Origin: an uncultured bacterium
Lineage (GTDB): Bacteria; Muiribacteriota; Ozemobacteria; Ozemobacterales; Ozemobacteraceae
Direction of reading: 5' to 3'
Length of the DNA stretch: 64,000 nucleotides
NCBI GenBank assembly: GCA_937949615.1
Contig: CALEDQ010000024.1
Location: 1-64,000 of the forward strand
The notes beneath the pieces were generated by a model. That model saw only the letters and a list, made by a program, of their open reading frames with translations. It had not been told where the DNA came from and searched no databases. Made by a program: the position numbers and the translations under genes. Positions 1 through 7,669 of the stretch are shown in pieces. Within the stretch, counting starts at the first letter, position 1. Every line of letters begins with the position of its first letter.

Positions 1-207
1 GCGCATACAGAGATGGCGCTACACACGCGGAGGCCAGGATGGCCGGGAGTCGTGTTGCGCATACAGAGATGGCGCTACACACGCGGAGGCCAGGATGGCC
101 GGGAGTCGTGTCGCGCATACAGAGATGGCGCTACACACGCGGAGGCCAGGATGGCCTGGAGTCGTGTCGCGCATACAGAGATGGCGCTATATATGCGGAG
201 ACCATGG
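1..207. repeat. 56-bp tandem minisatellite, about 3.7 copies
   Basis: Copies begin at 1, 57, 113 and 169, giving an exact 56-bp period. The first three are nearly identical; the fourth diverges and fades out after about 207. Each unit holds the core GATGGCGCTACACACGCGG followed by GGCC-rich sequence and GTCGTGT. The array runs off the left window edge, so the true copy number is unknown. It is open in several frames, which produces arginine-rich spurious ORFs. Two more units lie at about 857-937. Confidence 0.93.
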
Positions 208-359
208 ATATTTGTGAGTCGTGGCATGAATCCAGCGGTTATTTTTTCCGAAAATCGTCATCGTTGGGTACAACATTGATGCTGACTTCTTGAAATAACC
301 CCTGGAAACAATATATTCATTGTAAGAGGAATAAACTTTTCAGGAGAGGAGGTAGGCGC

Positions 360-659
360 ATGAAAGCAGGTATTTGCTTTACTGGTACCGGCCCGATTCT
401 GTTTCTGACTACCTATGATTCATTTGTTCACGAGGAATTGGTACAGAAACTGGCTGCAAAACGAATAATGAAATATATCGTTTACGAAGTTCCTGTTGAG
501 ACGGTTAAAGAAAAATACGGCAGCCATTTTGATGTAATCATGGGTGATCTGCATCAGGAAAACGATCTGCGGGTGCTTGACTATGATGGGCACCATGTCT
601 TCTATCAGTTTCAGCTAAAACACCTTGCTGGTCCTGTAATTCATGATGAAACAGGCTGA
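360..659 (+). CDS. small orphan protein, 99 aa, function unknown
   Basis: The gene starts with ATG 7 nt after a very strong purine-rich ribosome binding site (343-352). The 99-residue product has no obvious signal peptide or membrane segment and looks like a compact soluble alpha/beta protein, with an acidic middle (about residues 60-77) and several His residues near the end (HH at about 80-81). I do not recognise the family. It stands alone between two blocks of the same 56-bp repeat, and a rho-independent terminator follows about 160 nt downstream. The good RBS and ordinary protein-like composition argue that it is real. It could be an accessory cassette gene, since it is bracketed by repeats and has no operon partners. 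Confidence 0.65.
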   Translation: MKAGICFTGTGPILFLTTYDSFVHEELVQKLAAKRIMKYIVYEVPVETVKEKYGSHFDVIMGDLHQENDLRVLDYDGHHVFYQFQLKHLAGPVIHDETG

Positions 660-817
660 AAAAAATTATATTTGCGGATGAAGATCTGTGATCTTTGTGG
701 TGTTGTTTCATTGGCTGATGTTTGCGTTTGTTGATCGAGGTTTTCTACGTTTTAGTTAATAAATCAGCATTTCTGGCCGACATGGGCTATGGATTTGTTT
801 GCCTCCTTATTTTTCAG

Positions 818-847
818 TCCGGGACCAGTTCCCGGATTCTTTTTTTT
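818..847 (+). terminator. rho-independent terminator
   Basis: A 7-bp stem (818-824 with 830-836, TCCGGGA/TCCCGGA) with a 5-nt loop is followed by a T-rich run to 847. It is the likely end of the transcript from the 99-aa gene upstream. Confidence 0.75.
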
Positions 848-937
848 AGCGCCATGGATGGCGCTACACATGCGGAGGCCAGGATGGCCGAGAGTCGTGT
901 TGCGCATACGGTGATGGCGCTACACATGCGAAAGCCA
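848..937. repeat. second block of the 56-bp repeat, about 1.5 copies
   Basis: Units starting GATGGCGCT occur at 857 and 913, again exactly 56 bp apart, and match the array at the left edge with a few substitutions. The block begins with an inverted repeat, AGCGCCAT/ATGGCGCT (848-855 with 858-865), directly after the T-run of the upstream terminator. Confidence 0.85.
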
Positions 938-1047
938 GAGTCGGATTCAGCAGAAAAAAAAGCGTTCCGCAGACTGCTGCAGGCCGAGAAGTGCGATTTT
1001 GGAGAGATTCAAGAGCTAAGGTTCATAATGATGGGCCCGATCTTTTA

Positions 1048-1164
1048 AAAAGTGGCGAAGCGGGCCCCGAAACTGTGGCCGGTCGCGATGTTTTCTGAGT
1101 CTGGGATTTTATGCCCTGCTCTTCACCCGTGCCGGTTGGCTGTTTTCGCTATTTCGCCACTTTT
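1048..1164. other. gene-free stretch with a long-range inverted repeat
   Basis: The 12-mer AAAAGTGGCGAA (1048-1059) is the exact reverse complement of 1153-1164, closing a 117-nt segment. A further small inverted repeat, TTTCGCT/AGCGAAA, lies at 1144-1150 and 1167-1173. No convincing ORF lies here. The segment could be a structured RNA, a decayed mobile element with terminal repeats, or chance. I could not match it to a known RNA family. Confidence 0.4.
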
Positions 1165-1227
1165 ACAGCGAAATCACAAGCTTTTACTGCCCGGCCGATG
1201 GTTAGATTCCGTTCAACGCCATTTAAC

Positions 1228-1256
1228 TTGAATTTGTGCCTTATTCTGTGTTAGTC
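1228..1256 (+). promoter_or_regulatory. candidate sigma70-type promoter for tRNA-Arg
   Basis: TTGAAT (1228-1233), a 17-nt spacer and TTAGTC (1251-1256) end 10 nt before the tRNA. The spacing is right, but the -10 hexamer is weak. Confidence 0.4.
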
Positions 1257-1266
1257 TTGCCCTGTT

Positions 1267-1340
1267 GCGCCCATAGCTCAGTTGGATAGAGCGTCTGCCT
1301 CCGGAGCAGAAGGCCAGGGGTTCGAATCCCTTTGGGCGCG
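1267..1340 (+). tRNA. tRNA-Arg (anticodon CCG)
   Basis: A complete 74-nt cloverleaf: acceptor GCGCCCA/TGGGCGC, D-arm GCTC/GAGC, anticodon stem TCTGC/GCAGA around loop CTCCGGA (anticodon CCG, reading CGG), and a T-arm with loop TTCGAAT. The discriminator base is G, and CCA is not encoded. It is a single tRNA with no integrase beside it. Confidence 0.96.
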
Positions 1341-1498
1341 CTTTTGTTTTTAGGGAAAAAGGCCGCGAATTGTGAACCTGCCGGCAGGCTTTGCGGGTTC
1401 TTGTCTGCTTTCAGAGAACTATTCGCAGTGTGATAAAATTGTTTGTCATCGTAATTTTTTTGATGGTGACAAAGTGTTCGCGGTCAGGAGAGCGCGTT

Positions 1499-2122
1499 AT
1501 GCAGATTTATCCAGAGATAAAATTTGGGCAGGATGAAATTAACGACAGACTGGTGATCGACTTCGGGGCAAACCGGTCTTTTTTGGGCTTCTTGCCGTTG
1601 TTGCTTTTATTGCCGGGTGGGTATTGTTTTCTGATGTCGATGTTGCCAGACGAGCAGCGCGGTATCTGCGACGTGCCGCTTGGTATTTTTTTTCTCGTGA
1701 TTGCGCTTATTCTGACGGCAATCGCGCAGTATTATTTTACCGACAGGGTTTTCTTTGACCGCAAAAACCGGGAAGTCTGGCAGGAAACCCGTTGTGGCAA
1801 ATATGTCAAAGAAGATTTCCGGCTTTCGTTCGATCAACTGGCCGGTATTGGTCTGAGCGGCAAGTGGAGAAAAGATAAATACGGCTCATATTGGGAATTT
1901 ACCATTGTTGTTGTTTCTCAAACGGGCGTAATTAAACCGATCACGCTTTACTTCAGAGAAGACAGGTTCAGGCACTATGTCGAAACTGCCCGTACAATAA
2001 GCAGTTTTGTCGGCAGGGAATTTGTCGAACCTAACTTTAAGCTGCCCAGGCTGGTTCTTGAATATGTGGGGGAACAGCCACGAATTACCTATCGTGTCGG
2101 AAAAAAAGGCCAGGGCTGGTGA
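1499..2122 (+). CDS. small membrane protein with a cytoplasmic domain, 207 aa
   Basis: I chose ATG 1499 because AGGAG lies at 1486-1490, 8 nt upstream. A longer frame from TTG 1391 exists, but its start has no good ribosome binding site. The protein has a short soluble N-terminus, two hydrophobic segments (about residues 27-46 and 58-80), and a basic C-terminal domain rich in beta-like alternation (residues 85-200). The pattern of two helices followed by a beta-rich domain resembles membrane-anchored PH-like or YcxB-like proteins, but no diagnostic motif is seen. It stands alone, downstream of tRNA-Arg. Function unknown. Confidence 0.7.
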   Translation: MQIYPEIKFGQDEINDRLVIDFGANRSFLGFLPLLLLLPGGYCFLMSMLPDEQRGICDVPLGIFFLVIALILTAIAQYYFTDRVFFDRKNREVWQETRCGKYVKEDFRLSFDQLAGIGLSGKWRKDKYGSYWEFTIVVVSQTGVIKPITLYFREDRFRHYVETARTISSFVGREFVEPNFKLPRLVLEYVGEQPRITYRVGKKGQGW

Positions 2123-2230
2123 GTCTGAAGCTCGTGCGCCCGGGTTTGCTTTATTTCTGAAAATTGAGTATGCTTAAAGTGTGACCTTTTTCTGTCACTG
2201 TTTTTTTATCACCGATAACAGGAAAATGCC

Positions 2231-2401
2231 ATGTCCGCCGCCAGAAAAGCTCAGGCTCTGCGCTTTAGCGTCAGTCAGAAAGCCTTTTATTCTGATCTGC
2301 CCGGGAAATATGCTGCAATTGCCCTGCGGGTAACCATGTTTGAGGTTCTGCCCAGGGTTAAAGCTCTGTTTCCGGTGCAGTTCGAGCCTCCGTGGCGCTG
2401 A
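2231..2401 (+). CDS. possible small ORF, 56 aa, unknown
   Basis: This frame fills most of the 443-nt gap between the membrane protein and the YitT gene. It opens with ATG, is basic at the N-terminus and ends in a Pro-Pro-Trp-Arg tail. The only upstream purine stretch (AGGAAAA, 2220-2226) is weak and too close to the start. An opposite-strand frame (2195-2440) covers the same stretch. It could be a real short gene, a gene remnant or chance. The rest of the gap shows nothing I can name. Confidence 0.25.
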   Translation: MSAARKAQALRFSVSQKAFYSDLPGKYAAIALRVTMFEVLPRVKALFPVQFEPPWR

Positions 2402-2565
2402 AACGGTGAAGCTCTGAAAGATCGCTGCTGCGACTTTCACAAATCAACAAACCTTCTCATCACGCTCTGATTGTCAGGAGTTTGACGCCAATACGCGGCA
2501 GTCACTCCCTTTTTCCCATCGCGCCCGGCGGTTTGCTGCGCTCGAATCACTGAAAGGTTTCTCAG

Positions 2566-3420
2566 ATGAAAAAGAAGGATTTTCGCTCGACCATTAAAAG
2601 TCTCGCATTGCTGCTGCTTGGTTCATGTATCTGCGCGCTCGCTGTCAACGGCATTCTCGTGCCGAAGCAGTTTCTGTCTGGCGGGCTGACAGGCGTTACA
2701 TTGTTCATTAATCGCCTGGTCCCGTCGATGCCGGTATCGGGGCTGTATTTCGCATTCAATATTCCGCTGTTTATTTTCGGTTACCGGCTGCTTGGCGGCC
2801 ATTTTTTCATGCTTTCGTTCGCCGGAACCGCCTTTTATACGCTTGCTATCGGACTGCTCGACTTTCGTATCGCTGTCAACGATATGATGTTGTCAGCGAT
2901 TCTTGCTGGCCTGATCAACGGTATCGGTTCCGGGATGATTCTGCGGTCGCGGGGCTCGGCCGGCGGCACCGATATTCTTTCGGTTCTGCTTGCCAGTCGC
3001 TTCGGAATCAAGCTTGGTACGACGCTGCTGACTTTCAACGTTGTCGTGTTGACCTGTGTCGTGGTCTTTTTCAGTATCGATGAGGCGCTGTTTACGCTGG
3101 TGTTCATGTTCGTGTCGTCGCGGATGGTCGATCTCGTTATCTACGGCCTGTCACAGCGCAAGGCAGTCACGATCGTGTCTGAGCGCTGGCAGGAAATCAA
3201 TGGCGCTATTCTTGACGAAATGCAGCGCGGAACCACACTGATCGCTGCCAGTGGCGGGTTTTCACAGCAGCCGGTGAGCATGATTTATACAGTGGTTTCA
3301 CGGCGTGAACTTCACCAGCTTAAAGAAGTTGTGCTTCGCGAAGACCCGGGCGCTTTTCTCGTCGTCAACGAGACGAGCGAAGTCATCGGCAACCGCATTG
3401 GCAACCAGCCACAGTGGTAA
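2566..3420 (+). CDS. YitT family membrane protein (DUF161 + DUF2179)
   Basis: This 284-residue protein has the layout of the YitT family: five or so hydrophobic helices in residues 10-195 (with the family-like stretch around ILVPKQFLSGGLTG, and a GSGMILRSRGSAGGTDI segment near residue 125), then a soluble C-terminal DUF2179 domain (about 200-280) ending in a typical VNETSEVIGNR-type motif. Length and domain order are normal. The substrate or role of the family is not established; it sits in the inner membrane. The start ATG follows a modest AAAGG site. The gene is monocistronic, separated by about 100 nt from the ammonia-lyase gene downstream. Confidence 0.9.
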   Translation: MKKKDFRSTIKSLALLLLGSCICALAVNGILVPKQFLSGGLTGVTLFINRLVPSMPVSGLYFAFNIPLFIFGYRLLGGHFFMLSFAGTAFYTLAIGLLDFRIAVNDMMLSAILAGLINGIGSGMILRSRGSAGGTDILSVLLASRFGIKLGTTLLTFNVVVLTCVVVFFSIDEALFTLVFMFVSSRMVDLVIYGLSQRKAVTIVSERWQEINGAILDEMQRGTTLIAASGGFSQQPVSMIYTVVSRRELHQLKEVVLREDPGAFLVVNETSEVIGNRIGNQPQW

Positions 3421-3518
3421 TTTCTCTGCTGGCCGTTTGATCTATGTGTCGGAGGCCTGAACTTTTCAAATTATCTGCAAATACGTGTTTTTATCATAAA
3501 TAGAAATGGAGACCCGTT

Positions 3519-4766
3519 ATGAACAACACCCGACCTGACCTGAAATGGCTCTTCAACCAGCACAAAAACCCGGATCTGACGCTTTGCCAGAAACTTTTTT
3601 CACCAGAAATCGCGCGCAAGGCCCGGCGTTTCCATCGCCAGATTCCAGGCTTCAAGATGTCGCCTTTGCTGGCTCTACCGCAGCTGGCGCAGATGTTTGG
3701 CGTCGGCGGTATCTGGGTAAAAGATGAGTCTGAGCGGCTGCAGTTGAACTCGTTCAAGGTTCTTGGCGGTTCATACGCGGTTTACAAATACATAAAAAGC
3801 CTGTTGAATGCCGACGAAGAGCTGACTTATGCCGAACTCACCTCGACCGAGGTTCGCCAGAAACTCGGAAAAATTACCTTTGCCACCGCTACCGACGGAA
3901 ATCACGGTCGCGGCATCGCCTGGGCCGCTGAAAAACTCGGTCACGACTGTGTCGTCTATGTGCATGCCGAAACTTCAAGGCCGAGAATTGAAGCGATTCG
4001 TGGTTATGGCGCCACCGTCAGAATTATCGCCGGTAACTATGACGACGCGGTGCGTCAGATCGTTGTCGATGCCGAAAAAAATAGCTGGGCGGTTATTTCT
4101 GACACTTCCTGGGATGGCTATACTGAGATTCCGACCTGGATCATGCAGGGCTACACGACAATGATGGCCGAAATTCAGGAACAGTTTTCGGGCCAGGGTA
4201 TAACCCGCCCGACGCATGTTTTCGTGCAGGCAGGCGTCGGGGCTCTCGCGGCCGCGGTAATCGGTTATTATCATGCGCTGTTTCCCGGGGATGCTCCCCG
4301 TTGCGTGGTTGTAGAGCCTGAAGCCGCCGATTGCCTTTTCCGGTCGATCGAGGCCGGCGACGGAAACCTGCACAGCATCGATGGAAAGCTCGATACCATC
4401 ATGGCTGGTCTCGCCTGCGGTGAGCCAAGCCCGGTGGCCTGGGAAATTCTCAGACAGGCTGCCTGCTGCTTTGTGACCTGCCCCGATTACGTTGCGGCAA
4501 AGGGGATGCGTATTTACGCAACTCCGCTCGCCGGTGACCCTTTTATCGTGTCTGGCGAATCTGGTGCGGTCACGCTCGGCGCGCTCGTTTCGATTCTGCG
4601 CGAGAACTGCGTGGGTGCGCTGCGCGATTTTCTCAAAATCAATCACGACTCACAGATACTCTTCATCAATACCGAGGGCAACACCGACCCGGTTCATTTC
4701 AGGCAGATTATCTGGGAAGGGGCGAACCCGGTGCCACGCGAATATTGGACAGATTCTGCAGCCTGA
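3519..4766 (+). CDS. dpaL: diaminopropionate ammonia-lyase
   Basis: This PLP enzyme of fold type II is predicted to convert 2,3-diaminopropionate to pyruvate and two ammonia. The 415-residue length is usual for the family. The lysine that should bind PLP lies in the NSFKVLGGSYA motif (about residues 76-86), and the phosphate/substrate loop ATDGNHGRGIAWAA lies at about residues 126-139. A glycine-rich segment (ESGAVTLGAL) lies near residue 350. The start ATG has GGAG 8 nt upstream. It stands alone and is followed by a decayed ORF6N fragment and a strong hairpin. A threonine dehydratase-like activity cannot be excluded, but the GNHGRG and FKVLGG signatures favour DpaL. Confidence 0.9.
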   Translation: MNNTRPDLKWLFNQHKNPDLTLCQKLFSPEIARKARRFHRQIPGFKMSPLLALPQLAQMFGVGGIWVKDESERLQLNSFKVLGGSYAVYKYIKSLLNADEELTYAELTSTEVRQKLGKITFATATDGNHGRGIAWAAEKLGHDCVVYVHAETSRPRIEAIRGYGATVRIIAGNYDDAVRQIVVDAEKNSWAVISDTSWDGYTEIPTWIMQGYTTMMAEIQEQFSGQGITRPTHVFVQAGVGALAAAVIGYYHALFPGDAPRCVVVEPEAADCLFRSIEAGDGNLHSIDGKLDTIMAGLACGEPSPVAWEILRQAACCFVTCPDYVAAKGMRIYATPLAGDPFIVSGESGAVTLGALVSILRENCVGALRDFLKINHDSQILFINTEGNTDPVHFRQIIWEGANPVPREYWTDSAA

Positions 4767-4776
4767 ACAGTAAGCG

Positions 4777-4870
4777 TCATAATGCCCGAATGACTTCAAT
4801 ATTGCGTGTTACCTGCTCATTAAGGCGTTTTGTTTCAACTCCGTATAACTCTGCGAGGTCAGAATCAAGC
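4777..4870 (-). pseudogene. fragment of an ORF6N-domain gene
   Basis: On the minus strand this reads SDLAELYGVETKRLNEQV and then about a dozen residues before a TGA stop at 4777-4779. It aligns without gaps to 5577-5651 in the intact ORF6N gene, with 39 identical bases (4832-4870 versus 5613-5651). The protein differs at the ETKRLNEQV versus ETSALNRQV position, and the fragment's version is closer to the usual family sequence. It therefore looks like the remnant of a second family member, not a fresh duplication. No start codon or downstream domain remains. Confidence 0.8.
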
Positions 4871-4923
4871 TACTCAAATTTTTTGGATGCTCCAGTAGTT
4901 CGGAAGAATTTGTTGGAAACCTG

Positions 4924-4966
4924 AAAAGCATAAAAACCCGCTAAAATAGCGGGTTTTTATGCTTTT
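4924..4966. terminator. perfect 19-bp hairpin, probable bidirectional terminator
   Basis: 4924-4942 and 4948-4966 are perfect inverted repeats with a 5-nt loop. The arms start with AAAA and end with TTTT, and contain the GC core ACCCGCT. It can end dpaL transcription on the plus strand and any transcript coming from the ORF6N side. Confidence 0.8.
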
Positions 4967-5057
4967 CCGGAACTCCCGGAAAGTTTGGACGAAGGCGGCT
5001 ATATGATTTTGCTCTGTAAGTCTCTTAAACAGGCGCTTTGTGGGATCATAAAAATTT

Positions 5058-5080
5058 AGTTACCCCAGAAAGTTACCCCA
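5058..5080. repeat. short direct repeat AGTTACCCCA x2
   Basis: Identical 10-mers lie at 5058-5067 and 5071-5080, one helical turn and a bit apart, in the A/T-rich gap (4967-5206) downstream of the ORF6N gene. The rest of the gap has no gene that I can support. Such paired decamers could be protein-binding sites or element debris. Confidence 0.4.
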
Positions 5081-5206
5081 ATTTAAAAATTCTGTATAAA
5101 GAAAAAAAATTACGCCTAAGATGATCGAACTCTATCATATCATCGGCAAGAATCGTATTGGCCGCCACTTTAAAAACGAACAGCCTGCCGATCCAGCAGC
5201 GCTTGC

Positions 5207-5725
5207 TTATTTTTCTTTGCCTGGCTTGAAGCCAATTCGCTTCTTTTTCAGTTCCCGGTCAACCAGGTTGAGAATAAAATCGATGCTACCACCCTGTGTC
5301 TTAACGGTTTTTTCAAGCTCTGCCAGTCTCATGCTGAACTCGCCATGAATCGCTGTAATAGCCCTCATCTTTACAAACGCTCTCATAATCTCAATGTTGA
5401 TCTTGATAGCTCTCTCGCTTTTAAGAACACTGGAAAGCATTGAAACGCCTAATTCGGTAAATACATAGGGCAGTTTTCGTCTTCCACCGTGCCCGTTACT
5501 TGATGTGCCAATTTGGCATATCAAGTTCTGAAACTCGCTCTCAGTAAGCTTCATCATAAAATCAGACGGGAAGCGCTCAATATTGCGCTTAACCTGTCTG
5601 TTCAGTGCTGAGGTTTCAACTCCGTATAACTCTGCGAGGTCAGAATCAAGCATGACTTTCTGACCGCGCACCTGATATATCTTCTGCTCAAGGTATTCGC
5701 TGCCGTTCTGTATCAGTTTTGTCAT
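5207..5725 (-). CDS. ORF6N domain-containing DNA-binding protein
   Basis: The 172-residue protein carries the ORF6N domain (about residues 8-100), seen as the KIYQVRGQKVMLDSDLAELY start, then ETSALNRQVKRNIERFP, FMMKLTESEF and LPYVFTELGVSMLSSVL. A C-terminal coiled region follows (about 125-165). ORF6N proteins are phage- and element-associated, putative DNA-binding regulators whose exact role is unclear. The gene is solitary. A fragment of a second family member lies 340 bp downstream, a tRNA gene lies upstream, and the gap holds short repeats, all consistent with debris of an integrated element, although no integrase is present. Confidence 0.9.
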   Translation of the reverse strand: MTKLIQNGSEYLEQKIYQVRGQKVMLDSDLAELYGVETSALNRQVKRNIERFPSDFMMKLTESEFQNLICQIGTSSNGHGGRRKLPYVFTELGVSMLSSVLKSERAIKINIEIMRAFVKMRAITAIHGEFSMRLAELEKTVKTQGGSIDFILNLVDRELKKKRIGFKPGKEK

Positions 5726-5823
5726 TTGTTATCGTTCCCTGCCCGGAATCGTTCGACCATTTTAGACATGCTCAGATGCAACAGCCGCAACTTATTCAGT
5801 ATACGCCGATCAAATTTGCAGTC

Positions 5824-5864
5824 AAGACAACAGCAGGCGCTTATTATGCGCCTGCTGTTGTCTT
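5824..5864 (-). terminator. 17-bp hairpin downstream of tRNA-Thr
   Basis: 5824-5840 and 5848-5864 are perfect inverted repeats (core CAGCAGGCGC) around a 7-nt loop. It follows the minus-strand tRNA-Thr by about 50 nt and probably ends its transcript. No long T-run follows. The core CAGGCG/CGCCTG recurs in the hairpins at 31462 and 54745. Confidence 0.6.
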
Positions 5865-5911
5865 TCGTGGCAGAAGGTATTTTGATTAAACCTTGTTAAA
5901 TTGTTCTACAC

Positions 5912-5983
5912 AGCCGAAGGCGGGAATCGGACCCGCGACCTACGCATTACGAGGGCGTTGCTCTACCCCTGAGCTACTCCGGC
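5912..5983 (-). tRNA. tRNA-Thr (anticodon CGT), with atypical T-loop
   Basis: A full 72-nt cloverleaf folds: acceptor GCCGGAG/CTTCGGC, D-arm GCTC/GAGC with a short 7-nt loop, anticodon stem ACGCC/TGCGT with loop CTCGTAA (anticodon CGT, reading ACG), T-stem GCGGG/CCCGC, discriminator T. Two oddities are visible: the T-loop is TCCGATT, so position 55 is C where almost all tRNAs have T (pseudouridine), and the innermost anticodon-stem pair is C-T. A good promoter stands upstream, so it may still be expressed. It could be a decaying extra copy. Confidence 0.85.
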
Positions 5984-5993
5984 GCCATAAGCA

Positions 5994-6023
5994 TTTTTAT
6001 CATGCCGGCCGGCGTTAAATCAA
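5994..6023 (-). promoter_or_regulatory. candidate promoter for tRNA-Thr
   Basis: Read on the minus strand: TTGATT (6023-6018), an 18-nt spacer containing a GCCGGCCGGC palindrome, then TAAAAA (5999-5994), ending 10 nt before the tRNA. Confidence 0.5.
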
Positions 6024-6084
6024 GTCTTTTCTTGTCATAAAGCAACGAATGCCGATATGTCCGGCTGTATCAGCCCTGAAAATT

Positions 6085-6609
6085 CTATTTTTCGGCAATG
6101 CGTGTGTAGATGTCGGCGAGGAAAAGGAGGGCGAGGGTATTGAGGCCGAGCCAGATTTTGGCGACGAGGCCGCGCATGAAGAGGTAGTGCGGGTAAAAGA
6201 CGACCAGCGGGTTTGGACTCGTATAAGCATCCCAGGCAAGGTGACTGGCGACACCCAGAGCCAACCCGAGAAGAAGCAGGGCGGCGCGGCGATTGCGCGC
6301 AGCCGGACTCAGAAACAGGGGTATGAAAACCGAATGGGTCAGAAAAAAACGGTGCCAGCGACTGCCGAGCAGCAGAATGTCCCAGTCTGAGACTGGGTAA
6401 TGCAGAAACTGGTAATAATAATTGCCCGCTTTCGATAAAACCGGCAGCTTTGCGGGCAGAAAGAACAGCGCCGAACTGCCTACCAGCAGACCAATCACCA
6501 GCAGCGGCGTAAAATCTTCGCGGCGGCATCTGAGTCTGAAGAAAATCCCCAGAAACAGCAGGCCGCAGAGAAAATGGTTCAGCCCGTCAGGAAAGTATGA
6601 AAAGTTCAT
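6085..6609 (-). CDS. YdjM-like inner-membrane protein (metal-dependent hydrolase-like family)
   Basis: This 174-residue protein has four or so hydrophobic helices. It carries a DWDILLLGSRWHRFFLTHS segment (about residues 75-93) and a SHLAWDAYT segment (about 123-131). The spaced Asp/His clusters (DxD, HR..TH, H..WD) are the signature of the DUF457/YdjM group, sometimes called membrane-bound metal-dependent hydrolases. No biochemical role is well established. It is close to the normal length and lies between tRNA-Thr and the PLP enzyme on the same strand, 73 nt away from the latter, possibly in one transcript. Confidence 0.75.
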   Translation of the reverse strand: MNFSYFPDGLNHFLCGLLFLGIFFRLRCRREDFTPLLVIGLLVGSSALFFLPAKLPVLSKAGNYYYQFLHYPVSDWDILLLGSRWHRFFLTHSVFIPLFLSPAARNRRAALLLLGLALGVASHLAWDAYTSPNPLVVFYPHYLFMRGLVAKIWLGLNTLALLFLADIYTRIAEK

Positions 6610-6682
6610 TGTTTATCAATCTGTGTGTTTCGAAACTACCCTTTAAAATGCGGTGCAATAATTTTGCTGTTCCGATGCCGTT

Positions 6683-7669
6683 TTATTGCAGAGCGTCGGC
6701 GTAGGCAAACAGCGCCGGTGAGCCGCCGGTGTGCCAGAAGAGCACTTTTTCATGTTTTCTGAAGGTGCCGTTGCGGATCAGGCCGATCATGCCGGCCAGC
6801 GCGCGGCCGGTGTAAACCGGGTCAACGAGAATGCCTTCGTGTCTGGCACAAAGACTGATGGCTTCGCGTTCGGCTTCGCCGATCTCGGCGTAACCAGCGC
6901 CGGTAAAATCTTCGTTCAGGTTCAGATCGGCTTCACTGAAATGATGGTCGAGTCGCAGCATCTGACCGGCAGCATTTGCCAGCTCGATTATCTGTTGTCT
7001 GAAAGATTTATCGGCGCTTCCGACCTTGTCGATGGCGATACCGGTGAGCCTGCTGGGCATGTTAAGCAGTTCCCGGCCGATCATCAGACCGGCGTGTGTG
7101 CCGCCTGAACTCGATGCAAATACGATATGGTCAAAGTCTGTGTGTATTGCCAAAGCCTGCTCATGCAGTTCGCGCAAACCTTCGACAAACCCGAGAGCAC
7201 CGATTTCATTCGAGCCGCCGTATGGCACGATGAATGGCCGCCGGCCGGTCGATCGCAATTCTTCGGCAATGCGCGGAATGTCTTCGCCCTTGCGATGCTC
7301 ACCGGCCCAGTGAATTGTTGCGCCAAGCAGCTGATCCAGAAGCAGATTGCCGTTGGCGGTTTGTGGCGCTGACCCGCCCAGAACGAGATGGCAGGCCATG
7401 CCCATTTTGGCCGCCGCTGCAGCAGTTTGACGACAGTGATTCGATTGAATGGCCCCGGCGGTTATGAGTGTGTCGGCACCTTTGGCAACAGCCGCACCGA
7501 CGAGATATTCAAGTTTGCGGGTTTTGTTGCCGCCAAGCGCCAAACCGGTCAGGTCATCGCGTTTTATGAACAGTTGCGGCCCACCGAGGACTCTGGCCAG
7601 GTTTTTCAGCTCATGCAGCGGGGTCGGAAAAAAACCAAGTGGCTGTCGCGGAAATTCAAAATGCTGCAT
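6683..7669 (-). CDS. D-cysteine desulfhydrase / ACC deaminase family PLP enzyme
   Basis: The 328-residue fold type II PLP protein opens with the family pattern FPTPLHEL, KRDDLTGLALGGNKTRKLEYL (PLP lysine in GGNKTRK, about residue 49) and TAGAIQSNHCRQTAAAAA (about 70-87). A PYGGSNEIGALGF motif lies near residue 150 and a HTGG motif near 315. D-cysteine desulfhydrase splits D-cysteine to pyruvate, sulfide and ammonia; 1-aminocyclopropane-1-carboxylate deaminase and other D-amino-acid lyases share the scaffold. Without a structural check I favour the DcyD-like subgroup because of length and the QSNHCRQTAAAAA motif. It is probably cytosolic and stands alone, or shares a transcript with the YdjM-like gene. 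Confidence 0.85.
   Translation of the reverse strand: MQHFEFPRQPLGFFPTPLHELKNLARVLGGPQLFIKRDDLTGLALGGNKTRKLEYLVGAAVAKGADTLITAGAIQSNHCRQTAAAAAKMGMACHLVLGGSAPQTANGNLLLDQLLGATIHWAGEHRKGEDIPRIAEELRSTGRRPFIVPYGGSNEIGALGFVEGLRELHEQALAIHTDFDHIVFASSSGGTHAGLMIGRELLNMPSRLTGIAIDKVGSADKSFRQQIIELANAAGQMLRLDHHFSEADLNLNEDFTGAGYAEIGEAEREAISLCARHEGILVDPVYTGRALAGMIGLIRNGTFRKHEKVLFWHTGGSPALFAYADALQ

Noticed and set aside
1..293. Arginine-rich ORFs across the left-edge array, and a possible CRISPR array
   Set aside because: The ORFs are readings of the 56-bp tandem unit. The copies are contiguous and near-identical with no variable spacers, so this is not CRISPR.
722..1048. 108-codon plus-strand ORF
   Set aside because: It runs through a terminator hairpin, the T-run and the repeat block and has no ribosome binding site.
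2195..2440. 81-codon minus-strand ORF
   Set aside because: No ribosome binding site and no protein-like composition; overlaps the better but still weak plus-strand small ORF.
3975..4646. 223-codon minus-strand ORF inside dpaL
   Set aside because: Fully antisense to a clear enzyme gene; a shadow of its codon bias.
5912..5983. tRNA-Thr as the attachment site of an integrated element
   Set aside because: No integrase gene and no visible direct repeat of the tRNA 3' end in the neighbouring sequence.
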